64,000 nt of DNA, from positions 208,822,250 to 208,886,249 of the forward strand of contig CATIUR010000001.1 of the NCBI GenBank assembly GCA_949592205.1, in the 5' to 3' direction. This DNA comes from Helichrysum umbraculigerum (taxonomy: Eukaryota > Streptophyta > Magnoliopsida > Asterales > Asteraceae). Below, one piece after another: positions 1 through 10,038 of the stretch; position 1 is the stretch's first letter, and every line of letters starts with the position of its first letter. Below the pieces are notes generated by a model, which saw only the letters and a program-made list of their open reading frames with translations, made no database searches and was not told the origin of the DNA. A program made the translations under genes and the position numbers.

Positions 1-1108
1 ATTCTAATCCCATCAAAATCGTTCCATGATCAAACGCAACCTTGATTTTAAGTATCATACATGACTTATTTCGTCTTCTTTAAATTTTGTTAAGTTTTGT
101 ATGCATATTTTATTTGAAGTGCTCGAAAATTATGTAGTAGTATGATGATGAATGATGGGATGTATGAAGACATTAATATCTTTTCTCTCCCTTTCAGGGT
201 CATCAAAAACATGCAGGTGCATACATACATAATACACATGGACCCATACTATAGTAGTATAGTGTATCTTAAAATAATCCCAAAAAGAAAAGATTTCCTA
301 CATTCTCCCCCATCACTATCCTGTCGGTACCTGAAAATAACCCTTCTTGCTTTGAACTAAATACGGAGTAGTAAATATCCTACTTCTAGTTAAGGAATTA
401 CTTGTTCAAAAAAAAAGGTTAAGGAATTACAATATTATTTATTTGTTTTGAGCAATATACTTTGCTTCAAAATCTAATTCGCAAAAATATAAAATCTAAA
501 TACGTTTGACAACAACTAGTTAGAATTACGAGCTGAAAGCTACTTGAAGTGACTTTTATCTTTTAATAGTGCGATTATATGATCATATATTTGCAATAAG
601 CTCTATTTTTTCTCACAAACAACACTTGTTTATTAAAGAGAGCTTTGGTAATACAATTAAAAGCTTCAACTTCTATGAAGCCTCAATGAAACATACCATA
701 AATAAAATGTCGAAACGTATTACCTCAATACATATAAAAATGATGCATTCTAGTGTAACAAATGATAAATCATACGAGTATCGACATCAAGGTCACAATG
801 TCATTCCTATCGTTATTACTTAATAATGTTCCTCTCCTGAAAATACGTAATGTACCAATCAAGAGTATATTGAGCCTATGACATAACAGTATGTGAGGAA
901 CATATCAACCTAGTGATAGACAATTTGAAAATAACTACAGAGTACTATATATTCTGATAGATGTCATCGTGTGACGTGTGGTACGTCAACCAATCAAACG
1001 TACGAATTTGAATTTAGATTTATATATAAGGTAAAGTAAACCATACGAAAATGTGTTAAAACTTAAAAGCTGATAATTGATAACTTAAAGCAGTAACGGT
1101 GGCCGATA
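1..1108. other. non-coding flank
   Basis: AT-rich plant DNA. Short open frames (for example 142-360 and 569-823) have no recognisable domain and low-complexity composition. I see no gene, RNA or bounded repeat here. Confidence 0.6.
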
Positions 1109-1116
1109 GTTTTAAT

Positions 1117-1301
1117 CAATGTTTTGAAAACCAGTTGAACCGGTCCAGTTCAACCAGTCGGATCGGATCCGGACACAAAACCAGTTCAATGCATATAGTA
1201 CAAAATAGGTGGTTCGACCGGACACAAAACTAGTTAGATCGGATTGGACCGAGTCCGGACAGAAAACCGTGGTACTCAAAAAACCAGTTTTTAAAACATT
1301 G
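1117..1301. mobile_element. hAT-type MITE, 185 bp
   Basis: Terminal inverted repeats CAATGTTTTGAAAACCAGTT and AACCAGTTTTTAAAACATTG bound a 185-bp unit rich in ccggac/accagtt words. It is flanked by a perfect 8-bp direct repeat, gttttaat (1109-1116 and 1302-1309), the target-site size of hAT elements. It has no coding capacity and so is non-autonomous. The minus-strand open frame across it is accidental. Confidence 0.8.
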
Positions 1302-1309
1302 GTTTTAAT

Positions 1310-2402
1310 CTTTATCATAAATAATGGCCCCGGAAAATGGAATCCCAGAACGACATGTGGCGGATAGAATCAAGTTTTTTGGGAAACACGCAGTGTTCCT
1401 ACAAGTGCTCGTGGTCCTCTTTTTTCCTTCTCTGAATAGTAGATTTTATTATTAATATAATACTGTAATAATGTTAGTTCATACTCCGTATATTATATGA
1501 CCCTATGGAGTAAGCTGTAAGGTTTTACTCCGTATGTCACTACATTGACCGGATGAGAACTACGGAGTATTTAACTTTAGATTTAAATAATATAAATTAC
1601 AAATATATGTACACACTTATTGGTTCCAAGTATGAGATCTAGTAAACCCATTTGGATTATTATGATCACATGACCGGTCAATTCTAAATTAGTATTGTAC
1701 ATGCATTCCTTTGTTATCAAGTCAAATGAATTATTATTGTATGTATTATGCACACTCCTTAACAAAAGTGTCTATTTATTAAGTAAAACATAACATGTTC
1801 TTCAACAAATGTTAGATGAAAAGAACGTATTGTGAAATAAATATTGTAGCTTTGTCTGCAATTCAAAACGTTTTATAAAATCGAAAGCTACAACATATGT
1901 ACTAGCGTGTCGTCTGATTTAATTCGCATCAAGTTCTTTAAATGGTAGTATATACTAAGATTTTTTTAATTATGAAGATATGATAAAATTTTGTGAATAT
2001 AATGTTCGATGGCCAAAAGATTCATGCCCAAGACTAAATCATAGCGAAACAAATAAAAATAAAACCTAACAAGGTAATTAGTAAAAGTTGGCGATTAAAA
2101 CAATATTTTGAACATACTTGCAGAGTTGTGTACCACATGAATGACATGTACAATTTATTATTTTTATTCTTATATATCTATGCAATTATTAATTATTATT
2201 TAAAAAGAAAAGGATGTAAAATAATGAAAAGGAATGGAATGGATTCGAAATGAAATTGGCGGGATGAAGGAGCAAGTGGCAAAGAAGATATGAGTCCACC
2301 ATTAAATTAAAGTGACCACGTATATTTGTTGTGTGCAACTTGCATTTGCATATATTAACTGTACCGTACAATTGGTTGATATTTTAGTTTTTTTATTAAG
2401 AA
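1310..2402. other. non-coding flank
   Basis: AT-rich. It contains scattered tactccgta/tacggagta words (about 1480-1570), typical of degraded Stowaway-type ends, but I could not pair them into a bounded element. No gene seen. Confidence 0.5.
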
Positions 2403-2404
2403 AG

Positions 2405-2568
2405 AGATGAAAAAAAAAGATATTGGGGCGGCTTCCCAGAATCTGAAAGGCAGCGGAGTGGCCCGGGTCGCACCCGTGGGTTGGGTTGGGTTGGGGACCA
2501 GACCATCTACATTCTTCGGTTTTTATTTTTCCCAATGCCTTAACCATTCAGAGCCGCACCAATAGAGG
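2405..2568 (-). mobile_element. tRNA-derived SINE-like sequence
   Basis: Read on the minus strand, there is an A-box-like word TGGTTAAGGC (complement at 2537-2546). About 70 nt on comes a B-box-like GGGTGCGACCCGGGC (complement at 2461-2475), and then a T-rich tail (complement of the A run near 2409-2418). This order is that of a pol III promoter in a plant tRNA-derived SINE. Target-site duplications were not found. A chance GC-rich patch is the alternative. Confidence 0.45.
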
Positions 2569-2689
2569 TTAGACGTGCTTACAAGCCATTGGTTGCTTTA
2601 TACTGCCCCCCCGTCTCCTAACCAAATTTTAACTAACAAAATAAACGTATTTGCAAAGTAAAAATAATACCCCTACAATAACAAGATTG

Positions 2690-2882
2690 TACTCCCTCAA
2701 TCCTATTTTCGTGTGTATGTTTGTATTATTTCCTATAAGTCTCCACCTTAATGTAATAACTAATTAAAAAAAAGAAACTTGGTAAGAAATTTTTTTATTT
2801 GATTAGTAAAAAATATAGTTAGTTTAGATTTCTAAAACTGTGTGCATAGTCAATATAAACATATTGATTGGAACGGATGTCA
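2690..2882. mobile_element. degraded Stowaway-like MITE
   Basis: The left end tactccctcaatcc and right end ttgattggaacggatg resemble the two ends of Tc1/mariner Stowaway MITEs (compare the intact copy at 18220-18492). The right terminus has drifted and the TA duplication cannot be confirmed. Confidence 0.35.
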
Positions 2883-3022
2883 TATTCAATTTGGTACAAA
2901 AGTTACATGTTACTTGGAATGTACCTCTAACATGATTTTAATGTTGTCCGTTTCACCTAAATGACTAAATGATCTATAAATTTGTTTTTAACGACCTCAC
3001 AATAACTTCTAAAAGAGTCATC

Positions 3023-3585
3023 TGTAAGTCCCATAGTTTTAGGATCGATAACTTCGTTATCTGTAGTATTAAGGTGCGGAATCCCTCAATACGGTGTTAT
3101 CTTACTAACAACGAATATGTTCGCATTGCGTTTAATAAGACTTAGCTTTAAACGATAAATCGTCAAAGCCTAGTCGTTAGGATTAAGTTTTCTCTGAGTT
3201 TGTCGAGTTTGCAGATCAGAAATATGGCAAAAATTATGTTTTTCACGGAGTGCAAAACATTATATACGTCCAGCTCAACTCGGCTCGCATGGGCCTGCGA
3301 GTTCGGTCCAACTCGCAGCCCAAGCCCAACTCAGAGCTCGGCTCGCCAGACTTAATCTACGCGAGTTCAGATCTCACCTCACAGCTCGACTCGCTGCGAC
3401 CTGAGATCTCGACTCGCTACGCATCAAACGTCTATTATTTATTTTGTATTTAATTATTCGTCTAACTTAACAAAACAATATGTTTAACGAATATCACTAA
3501 CAAAACAAATATTCTTTTACAAATCCAAACCAATATACAAACATAATAATAATTACACTACGTTGTCACACTCTATGTCCCAACA
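3023..3585 (-). repeat. Copia-1 3' LTR
   Basis: 563 bp, TG...CA, nearly identical to 16766-17348. It lacks about 20 bp that the other LTR has near 17303-17324. It contains paired gcgagtt/aactcgc words (3298-3316 and 3361-3420), part of the element-wide motif family. Confidence 0.95.
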
Positions 3586-3597
3586 GACTCCCCTTGA
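3586..3597 (-). other. Copia-1 polypurine tract
   Basis: The complement reads tcaaggggagtc directly before the 3' LTR in element sense. This is the expected plus-strand priming site. Confidence 0.75.
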
Positions 3598-3639
3598 CAA
3601 TAGCTCTAGCGTCTTTATCTTCACGCTTGTCTTTGGTCT

Positions 3640-4664
3640 TCATTTGTAAATCTTACTGCCTGCGTAAATCTTCATCTTGATACACGTCTTAACCATCATC
3701 TGATAATCTCGTCCTAAATCACCCCATGCGTCTGTCGTCAAGATTCTATTTTCATTCAACTTAATCAAATCTTTCTTCGACATGTTCATTAGGTGTCGAT
3801 GGTCATAGACTCTGAAGTTTTCTCTTTCACCACCGTCAACCTCATCATCAGCTTCAATCATAACAGCTTCTCCAGTTCCTGAATCTACATGCCATCTCTT
3901 CATATTACCCAGAATATCTTGTGGCATTGTCTTCAGTGGAATCTGCTGTATGCATCTAACAGCTGGATATATCTTCTTCCTTCTTCTTCTTCCTGTTCTT
4001 TGACTTCTCTCTTGTAATTTCACAGTTTTTCCCTTTCTTGGCTTAATCTGAACAAACTTATTCGTACCAACCTCATGTCTAATGATTCTTTCAACACGAT
4101 CAGCATAATCATCACGACTTGGATTGTTAATCTCTAATCTAGCCAAATCACGTATTTCATAACGTGGTATAGAACTAAAAACTGCAAGCTTTCTTTCAAA
4201 ATATTGAACTCCGTCAAACCTTTTGATTGCAAAAAGCTTTAGTTCTGAGTCAAAGTACCAACCAATAATCCCTTTACGTGGTACACGCTTTTTCGTAACA
4301 TCAACTTCAGAAATTCCAATCTTCTTCTTCTTCTTTGGAAGTTTCCTAAGTACAACAGCAGAATTTTTGGTTTGAACAAGAACTTCTTCTTCTTCATCAG
4401 AGGTTGAATCATCAATATCTTCATCTATATCGACAATTGTTGGACCTTGTTCATTTTCAATAACAACTTCTGTCCTAGATTGGCTCACATGGTGTTCATC
4501 AATGTTTGCATCTAGATCTACACCCATGTCTTGCACATTTTCAGGTACAGCAGTCCAATCTGTAGGTGGTTGGAATTCTCCTTCCTCAAGATCATAATCA
4601 ATCTCTTCATCTATCTCATCAAAAATATCATCTTCCGAATCAGATAGATCAAGCATCTCCAATC
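3640..4664 (-). CDS. exon 5 of Copia-1 env-position gene, conserved C-terminal domain
   Basis: Begins at 4664; the first in-frame ATG is 4656. An acidic N-terminal part (DLSDSEDDIFDEIDEEIDYD) and a lysine/arginine-rich stretch lead into a domain shared with Copia-2. Here it has FAIKRFDGVQYFERK, EIRDLARLEINNP, DDYADRVERIIRHEV, IPLKTMP and RVYDHRHLMN...KKDLIKLNENRI. Copia-2 has FMIKREDGVQYFRMR, EIKRFAQLKLINP, NDYAEFIQRNLRREV, IPLESVP and RLYDPMSLIN...EKDLRKLYDNRI. It stops 54 nt before the 3' LTR. Conservation across two otherwise divergent elements implies a selected function. Confidence 0.75.
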
Positions 4665-5333
4665 CTAAGAGAAAACCACAAATACAAATAAATATTAATA
4701 ATTAAAATTCTATTATCAATTTCCCTGAATCAACCTAAGAATTTCTTTATTAATTCTTTTGTATATTTTAACCTAAAATATAAACGCAATTTACATATAA
4801 CTTATAAAATCTTTTATTGATTACCCTGAATCAATCCAAAATTTCTTAAGTCTACTTAACAAATATTAATTAATTTTAAATTCTAATGCATTGTGAATAA
4901 TCACCAAACATTTAAATTTACTATTAATTAACTTATATAATTTCCAAATGTTAATTGATCTAATTCATTATCAATTTAACCTTTAAATTATATATCATTT
5001 GTCTAGTTAATACGAATACATTTTTAACTTGTTAATTACTTATATACCTTACGGTCTTAAGTCCATAATCAAATCTAAAATGCATATGTTATCATAAAAT
5101 TTTGACCGCCGATATTAATCGGAACACGCCGCTCGACTACTCAATGAGTCGGAAGTCTTTCGATCACTATTTTATCTTAACATAATTATATAAACTTAAA
5201 TTACCAAACATATTTTACTTAAAATAATAATAACCCTAAGCCAAATATATTTACAAAATAAATTAAGTTTACATTTGTTCACTACAAACTATTACAAATA
5301 TTACAGTACTATGATAATACTAAGCTATCTTAC
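4665..5333 (-). other. intron 4 of Copia-1 env-position gene
   Basis: 669 nt, strongly AT-rich, without usable open frame. It starts GTAAGA and ends ggttttctcttag. Phase 1 on both sides. No other feature seen inside. Confidence 0.65.
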
Positions 5334-6077
5334 CAGCTTCAGTATCACCCGGTACAGTCTTATCTGCACTTGTATCCACTCCAGAACCACTAGCACCAGC
5401 ACCAGACTCCCCCTGAATTGTAGCTTGCTCACCAGTCTTTGAAGGACCAGTCTGCTCACCACTCGGTGCATTGGGATCATCGTCCTTGTCTTGATCTCTC
5501 TTCCTCTTCAACTCATTTTCTCTGCAAGACTCCGGATATACCAATATCTCCCCCTGAGTAGACTGTCCTGAATGCGATCTCAAGACCAGACTCTCTAAAG
5601 AAGATAACTTCAGTCTCTGTACGTTGAAGTCCGCAAGCAAAGTCTCATGAGTCTTCATCAACAGATTGTACGATTCACTCTGCTTGAGAATCTGCTGAGA
5701 AAGAAGAAGATTGCTCGACACCAGCTCTGGAATCTGAGAAGTAAGCTTCTCTAAATCCTTTACCCTAGACTCTAAGGATGTAATCCTTTCAGCATCAGTC
5801 GTCGGAGTAACAGGTATCGTTCTTGGTCCAGGCGGTGTAAGAGACTCAATATGCCAGTCTCTGGTAAGCGGTGTATGAGGTTGAGACAAAGCCTGTGTAA
5901 GCAAGCTTGTCGCAAATCTAGCTGTTTTGTTCGTTGGAAAATTAGCTCCACGAACTAGATCAGCAACCTCATGCTGAAGCGGTAAAGACATCGATTCAGT
6001 AACCACTGGTGCATCCATCTCTACCTGCGGTGTATCCTGAGCAACTGTATACAGAATTAACTGTCTCAGTTCAACTC
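5334..6077 (-). CDS. exon 4 of Copia-1 env-position gene, coiled coil
   Basis: 744 nt, phase 1 to 1. It begins upstream of ATG 6018 with 19 further in-frame codons after the acceptor gtttatcag|GA. The middle (about 5580-5790) has heptad-like leucine spacing around ITSLESRVKDLEKL, predicting a coiled coil at the place where Copia-2 also has one. The tail is low-complexity G/S/T. The consensus-like donor CTG|GTAAGA at 5334/5333 falls just before an otherwise terminating TAG. Confidence 0.7.
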
Positions 6078-6126
6078 CTGATAAACAACAAGTTAAGATT
6101 ATTTAACTTTTATAATCAATACTAAC

Positions 6127-6313
6127 CTTCTCGAATAGTCAGCGTTCTCGGACGCTTCATCAAAGGAATCTCAACTTCCTCAGTACCTTCCTCCAGAATA
6201 CTCTTACCTTTTCTCTTCCTTTCAGAAGCAGATGGAGAAGGAGAAGGTGTATTCTCAGAATCATCATCTGAAGCCGTCTCACCATCACGACCTCCAGATG
6301 ATCTAACAGGATC
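6127..6313 (-). CDS. exon 3 of Copia-1 env-position gene
   Basis: 187 nt, phase 0 to 1, after the acceptor aactttag|GAT. It encodes an S/D/E/P-rich linker followed by basic ERKRKGK and MKRPR patches that could act as nuclear-localisation signals (inference). It ends GAAG|GTTAGT. Confidence 0.65.
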
Positions 6314-6400
6314 CTAAAGTTTAAATATATTAAACATTTATGATTAGCGTAAGCTCTATCATACAAGTTCTATATATTTAAGATTAATCAGATATAATAC

Positions 6401-6490
6401 CTCAGTCGGTACTTCAACTGATCTATCAAGCTGTATCTGCTCATCCTCAAGTAATATAACTTCGGGATTTGCAGCCTCAGCTTCAGCTTC
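6401..6490 (-). CDS. exon 2 of Copia-1 env-position gene
   Basis: 90 nt, 30 codons, phase 0 to 0, acidic (begins EAEAEAANPE). It follows the acceptor cgaacag|GAA and ends GAG|GTATTA. It is too short to appear as an ORF and is supported by splice signals and an open frame. Confidence 0.65.
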
Positions 6491-6648
6491 CTGTTCGGTT
6501 AATGATATTTATATTTTAAAATCAGAAATAATATCTAATTAACTAAATATCTAATATCAGAATCATTATATAATAATATTATGCATCTATGATTAATAAA
6601 ACAATCTATAAACTAAGCATCTATATTATTATATAAATAAAAAATTAC

Positions 6649-7694
6649 CTCAGGTGGTGCTAAATAACTCTCAATGTCTTGAAGCAAAGAATTTGTCGCA
6701 TCATCATTCTGCTCCAAAACCTCTTGCACAACCTGTGCAGCAACCTCTTGGTTCACTTGCTGATCAACCTGACCAACCTGAATAAGAACATCCTCAAGGA
6801 GCCCTTGTGGATCTTCAGGTTGAGCTTCCTCAGCTGCAGGTTCTGGTACAACATCAGCAGCAGCAGCAACAGCAGGAACAACGTCCAACCACCCATGATT
6901 TGGCGGTGCAACGTAGTTCGGATCAACAATATACCCGAAAAGTGGTCTAACTTCCGGTTTCACCACTCCTTCTTTCCTAACTGTCTGCATAAACATGGCG
7001 TTATACCCACAATGGTCAATCGTATTAACCACTAGATGTGGTTCAGGTATAGCCAAATCCGGTAGACGCGCACGAATAATCAGCATGCAAAATCGCGGGT
7101 AAACCAAAATCTTGATCTAACAGACCCCGATATCTGTTTCGCAATCTCACCAAAAAGATAATCACAAAAACTGTATGGTTTATTATAAACCAGTGACAGT
7201 GCAGCCGATAAAATCGCAGGGCTCAACTCATCAAAGCCACCTTTCTTCGCTGCGAAAACTATATTCATCACGTGCCAAAGAAACCTCCACTGACCAATAA
7301 CCAGAGGCTTCTGGAACTGACGTCCACGCCTGTCTCCTGTATATCCCATACGACCTATAGCACCCTCAATAAAATCCATAGGATACTCAATATCCCCGTT
7401 CTCCTGTTCTACGGTACCTAGCTGCAAAATCTCACGGAGATTACCAGCTGAAAAGGTAACAGGTCGTCCACTAACCGTAGCTCGAATCTCAAGTGGGGTG
7501 ACAGATTCGTCATATACTATATCTGTCCAAAAATCATTCAGAATAGCCTGAGATATCGGAGGATTGGCCGTAATGGCGTATCTAATCCTTGATCGTTCTA
7601 GAAAACATAAAATATCAGCAACCCTGTCAGCCCGCTTGGCCTCAAGGTTCAGATCAACCAAAATGTTGTGACCCTTATCAAATGCTCTAGCCAT
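6649..7694 (-). CDS. exon 1 of Copia-1 env-position gene
   Basis: It starts at ATG 7694, 2 nt after a strong splice acceptor (CAG at 7697-7699). Residues 1 to about 200 contain FLERSRIRYAIT, then FWTDIVYDE, GRMGYTGDR, WRFLWHVMNIVF and YNKPYSFCDYLF. These match in order FLRRSRVFHAIS, FWRNATVV, QRIGYPGI, WRYLMHVIIVCL and YNKPFNFSGFIF in the Copia-2 protein. The frame breaks near 7111 and resumes with VYPRF, as Copia-2 does (LYPRF). A Q/E/V-rich stretch follows. The exon ends in ...APPE followed by the donor GAG|GTAATT at 6649/6648. Confidence 0.75.
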
Positions 7695-7696
7695 AT

Positions 7697-7724
7697 CTGT
7701 AAGATAAACACAAACAACATATAT
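7697..7724 (-). promoter_or_regulatory. splice acceptor before env-position ATG
   Basis: In element sense, tgttgtttgtgtttatcttacag is followed by at and then ATGGC. It has a pyrimidine-rich tract and CAG, with the start codon 2 nt downstream. The same arrangement precedes the Copia-2 gene (26588-26612), supporting expression from a spliced subgenomic RNA, as retroviruses express env. Confidence 0.6.
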
Positions 7725-7940
7725 AATTTAATGCACGATTAAAAATATTTAAACTATTACGTATTATGAATCGAGATTCATCAAACATCATAGTTTAAAA
7801 TTGAAATTATATATAACTTGTTACAAAAATAGTCTCAAGTCGTATATAAAAATTTAACTTATAACTAAAAGTCTTAAGTCTAATTTAAATTAATTATATA
7901 AAAGTTATTAAAAAAAAATTAAAATGTTTGTAAATTCCGG

Positions 7941-8600
7941 ACTCGCATAAACTGGCCTAACGAGGTGAAGTCAACTCGTTTTGCTTATCAACTCGCTATA
8001 CTCATCAACTCGCTACATTGATCAACTCGCTATACTAATCTGATAGGAAGTGAACTCGCTAATCACACCGATTCGCTAGTCAACTCGCTGCGAGTTGATT
8101 CACAATGTCAACTCGTTCGATGAACTGCCGTTGCGAATTTTTAATTAAAATCGATTAAACTTGTAATTTTAACATGATCTATCGATTGATTAACGTTCAT
8201 TAATGTTCGTTTAACATAAACCCTAAAGATCTATGTCTAATAACATCGTAATCGACTCAAATCGTTTAAACTTCAAACCGAAACCCTAAGTTTATAAAAA
8301 CTTTCGATTTCGTGCAATTTAAACGGTGAAATCCGTTGATATATACCTCAAAATGAGCGCAAATAAGTCTTGAATATAATCTACGGATTGAAAAACTCGT
8401 TCCCGTAATCCAAAATTCGAAATCAAACGAAAATCAATAATCGCCTCGTTTCGCCTTTGTGACGGATTCGCAAAGTTTAGTGAACTCGCGAAATATGTGT
8501 GTGTTCGGTGGGTTCGTTTGACTCGTTTGACCCCCTTTATACTTTATATCCGATTCGCGAGATTTTAAGTGGACTCGCAAGTTGATGTCAACTCGCAGAA
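7941..8600 (-). repeat. Copia-1 ACTCGC motif cluster (spacer)
   Basis: About 17 copies or one-mismatch variants of ACTCGC (actcgct, actcgca, attcgct, and gcgagt on the other strand), mostly at 7941-8120 and 8390-8600. They are absent from the pol coding region. Some are paired as short inverted repeats (for example actcgctgcgagt near 8083). Confidence 0.7.
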
Positions 8601-9956
8601 ACAATTAAAAACGCGAATTTAATTCTAAGTATAAATAAAAACCCGATAATTTACAAGTCTAAATTATAATTAATTTTCACTCGTTTTTGTCACGTTTGTT
8701 CAACTAAAAAATATACAGTATAATTGAATTCCGAAGGGTAACACCTAATAAACACTTAAATTAAAAACAAATAAATAAAAATAAGATAAAAATACAACTA
8801 TATAAACTTTGGTATCAAGTACCATTTTATTAATCACTTTGAAACAAAGTAAATATACAATGTAAATAAGATTTTATCTGATTAGGGATCATATTAGAAA
8901 GAATAAGCAATTAATTATATATTTAAAAGTCTAAGCAGATTGGTAGTATACATACCTCATGAAATTCAAATAAATTACTGTAAAATTACAACTAAATTTA
9001 TCATTTATACATTTATATTTATAAAACTATATCTTAAGTACCTTTATCCACATAGCATAATTAATAAATGCATTACTCACATAAAGTGAATATTTTATTA
9101 TAGACAGTCCAAGACGATTACCGGTATTATGATCCATATAAACAAATTATACTCAATTTTCTAAGCAAACTCTTTATTGTTAGTATGAGTATTATCAAGT
9201 GCTTCCTATTATATGACATACTGTAGAATTCAAGTAAAACACATAACACTGCATCATTAAATTTTCAAGGTAGCGGTTACTAAATGATGTATCTTTTCGA
9301 AACATATAACATACACTTGAATTTTTAAGGTTAGACAAATATCAAACATACTTTGAATATGCTATGTTATCTAAGTCTGTACGTAGTACAACAGAAGATC
9401 CCTTCTAGCATAATTCAAAATATATTTAAGAATATTAATTTAATTAAAGGTTTCAGTTCTCTACTTAGTACAACAAAGTTACCAGTAATTAAGTTAATAC
9501 CCATATTGCTACTATTTGTCAATTCAAATTAATATGTATGATAACAGTGTATGACAATACCATCATTCAACAATTAAGACTTAATGTCATACATCATAGA
9601 ATAGTAACACAAAATAATAAACAAGTAGTTAATTAACTTCTTAAGGCTTAGAAAATTTCATATAATTTGCCTACCAGTACATCATATGATGAAGCCATCT
9701 AAAGTTTTACTAAAAATAGACAAATTATAACTTGTGAATATAGGTGTATAATCAAATAAATATAAACACATACCTGATAGAACCGCTGTAGTTCTAAAGC
9801 AACTTTATTTGAACCTACTACCATATCAAACTTAGGACTTAAGCTTATTATTGTGAAGCTTATTCTCCTAATGTACTATCATTTCCCTTAGTTTTTGCAA
9901 ATAAAAACTTAAATGAAGGCGATTCCCCTTAGATAACAAGCAAATGAATGCAATAC

Positions 9957-9960
<4 letters not shown>
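8601..9960 (-). other. Copia-1 pol-env spacer with conserved non-coding islands
   Basis: No open frame. Short blocks recur in the same order in Copia-2: ctgattagggatcatat (8878-8894; 27674-27690), ttattgttagtatg (about 9174; about 27866), aattaagactta then catca (9571-9596; 28264-28290) and a cctacca-acatc-tatgatgaag block (9669-9694; 28365-28390). This conserved non-coding stretch probably holds RNA-level signals (inference). Confidence 0.6.

Positions 9961-9989
<29 letters not shown>
9961..9989 (-). repeat. A29 tract just after Copia-1 pol
   Basis: 29 consecutive T on the plus strand, so A29 in element sense, 49 nt past the pol stop. Copia-2 has A18 at the matching place (28598-28615). Confidence 0.9.
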
Positions 9990-9992
<3 letters not shown>

Positions 9993-10038
9993 GAACACAG
10001 AAATACTAACTATTACAAAATTACCCTTGGAAGACTAA

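Larger units (their letters stand above)
3640..7694 (-). pseudogene. Copia-1 env-position gene, five exons, one frameshift
   Basis: This third gene lies between pol and the 3' LTR, on the coding strand of the element. Five open blocks are separated by AT-rich segments with GT...AG ends: 6491-6648 (158 nt), 6314-6400 (87 nt), 6078-6126 (49 nt) and 4665-5333 (669 nt). The phases at the junctions (0, 0, 1, 1) all fit, giving about 1,030 codons apart from a 1-nt loss near 7111. The layout is an N-terminal globular domain (about 270 aa), an acidic/proline linker, a coiled coil and a C-terminal domain. Both end domains are alignable with the Copia-2 gene at 23922-26585, which lacks introns. No signal peptide or membrane segment is visible, so calling it an envelope is not supported. 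The function is unknown; it may be a nucleic-acid-binding or regulatory accessory protein. Confidence 0.8.

Noticed and set aside
3250..3453. 67-codon plus-strand ORF repeated identically at 16993-17196
   Set aside because: Antisense within the Copia-1 LTRs; composition comes from the ACTCGC motif array.
6679..7035. 118-codon plus-strand ORF
   Set aside because: Antisense shadow of exon 1 of the Copia-1 env-position gene.
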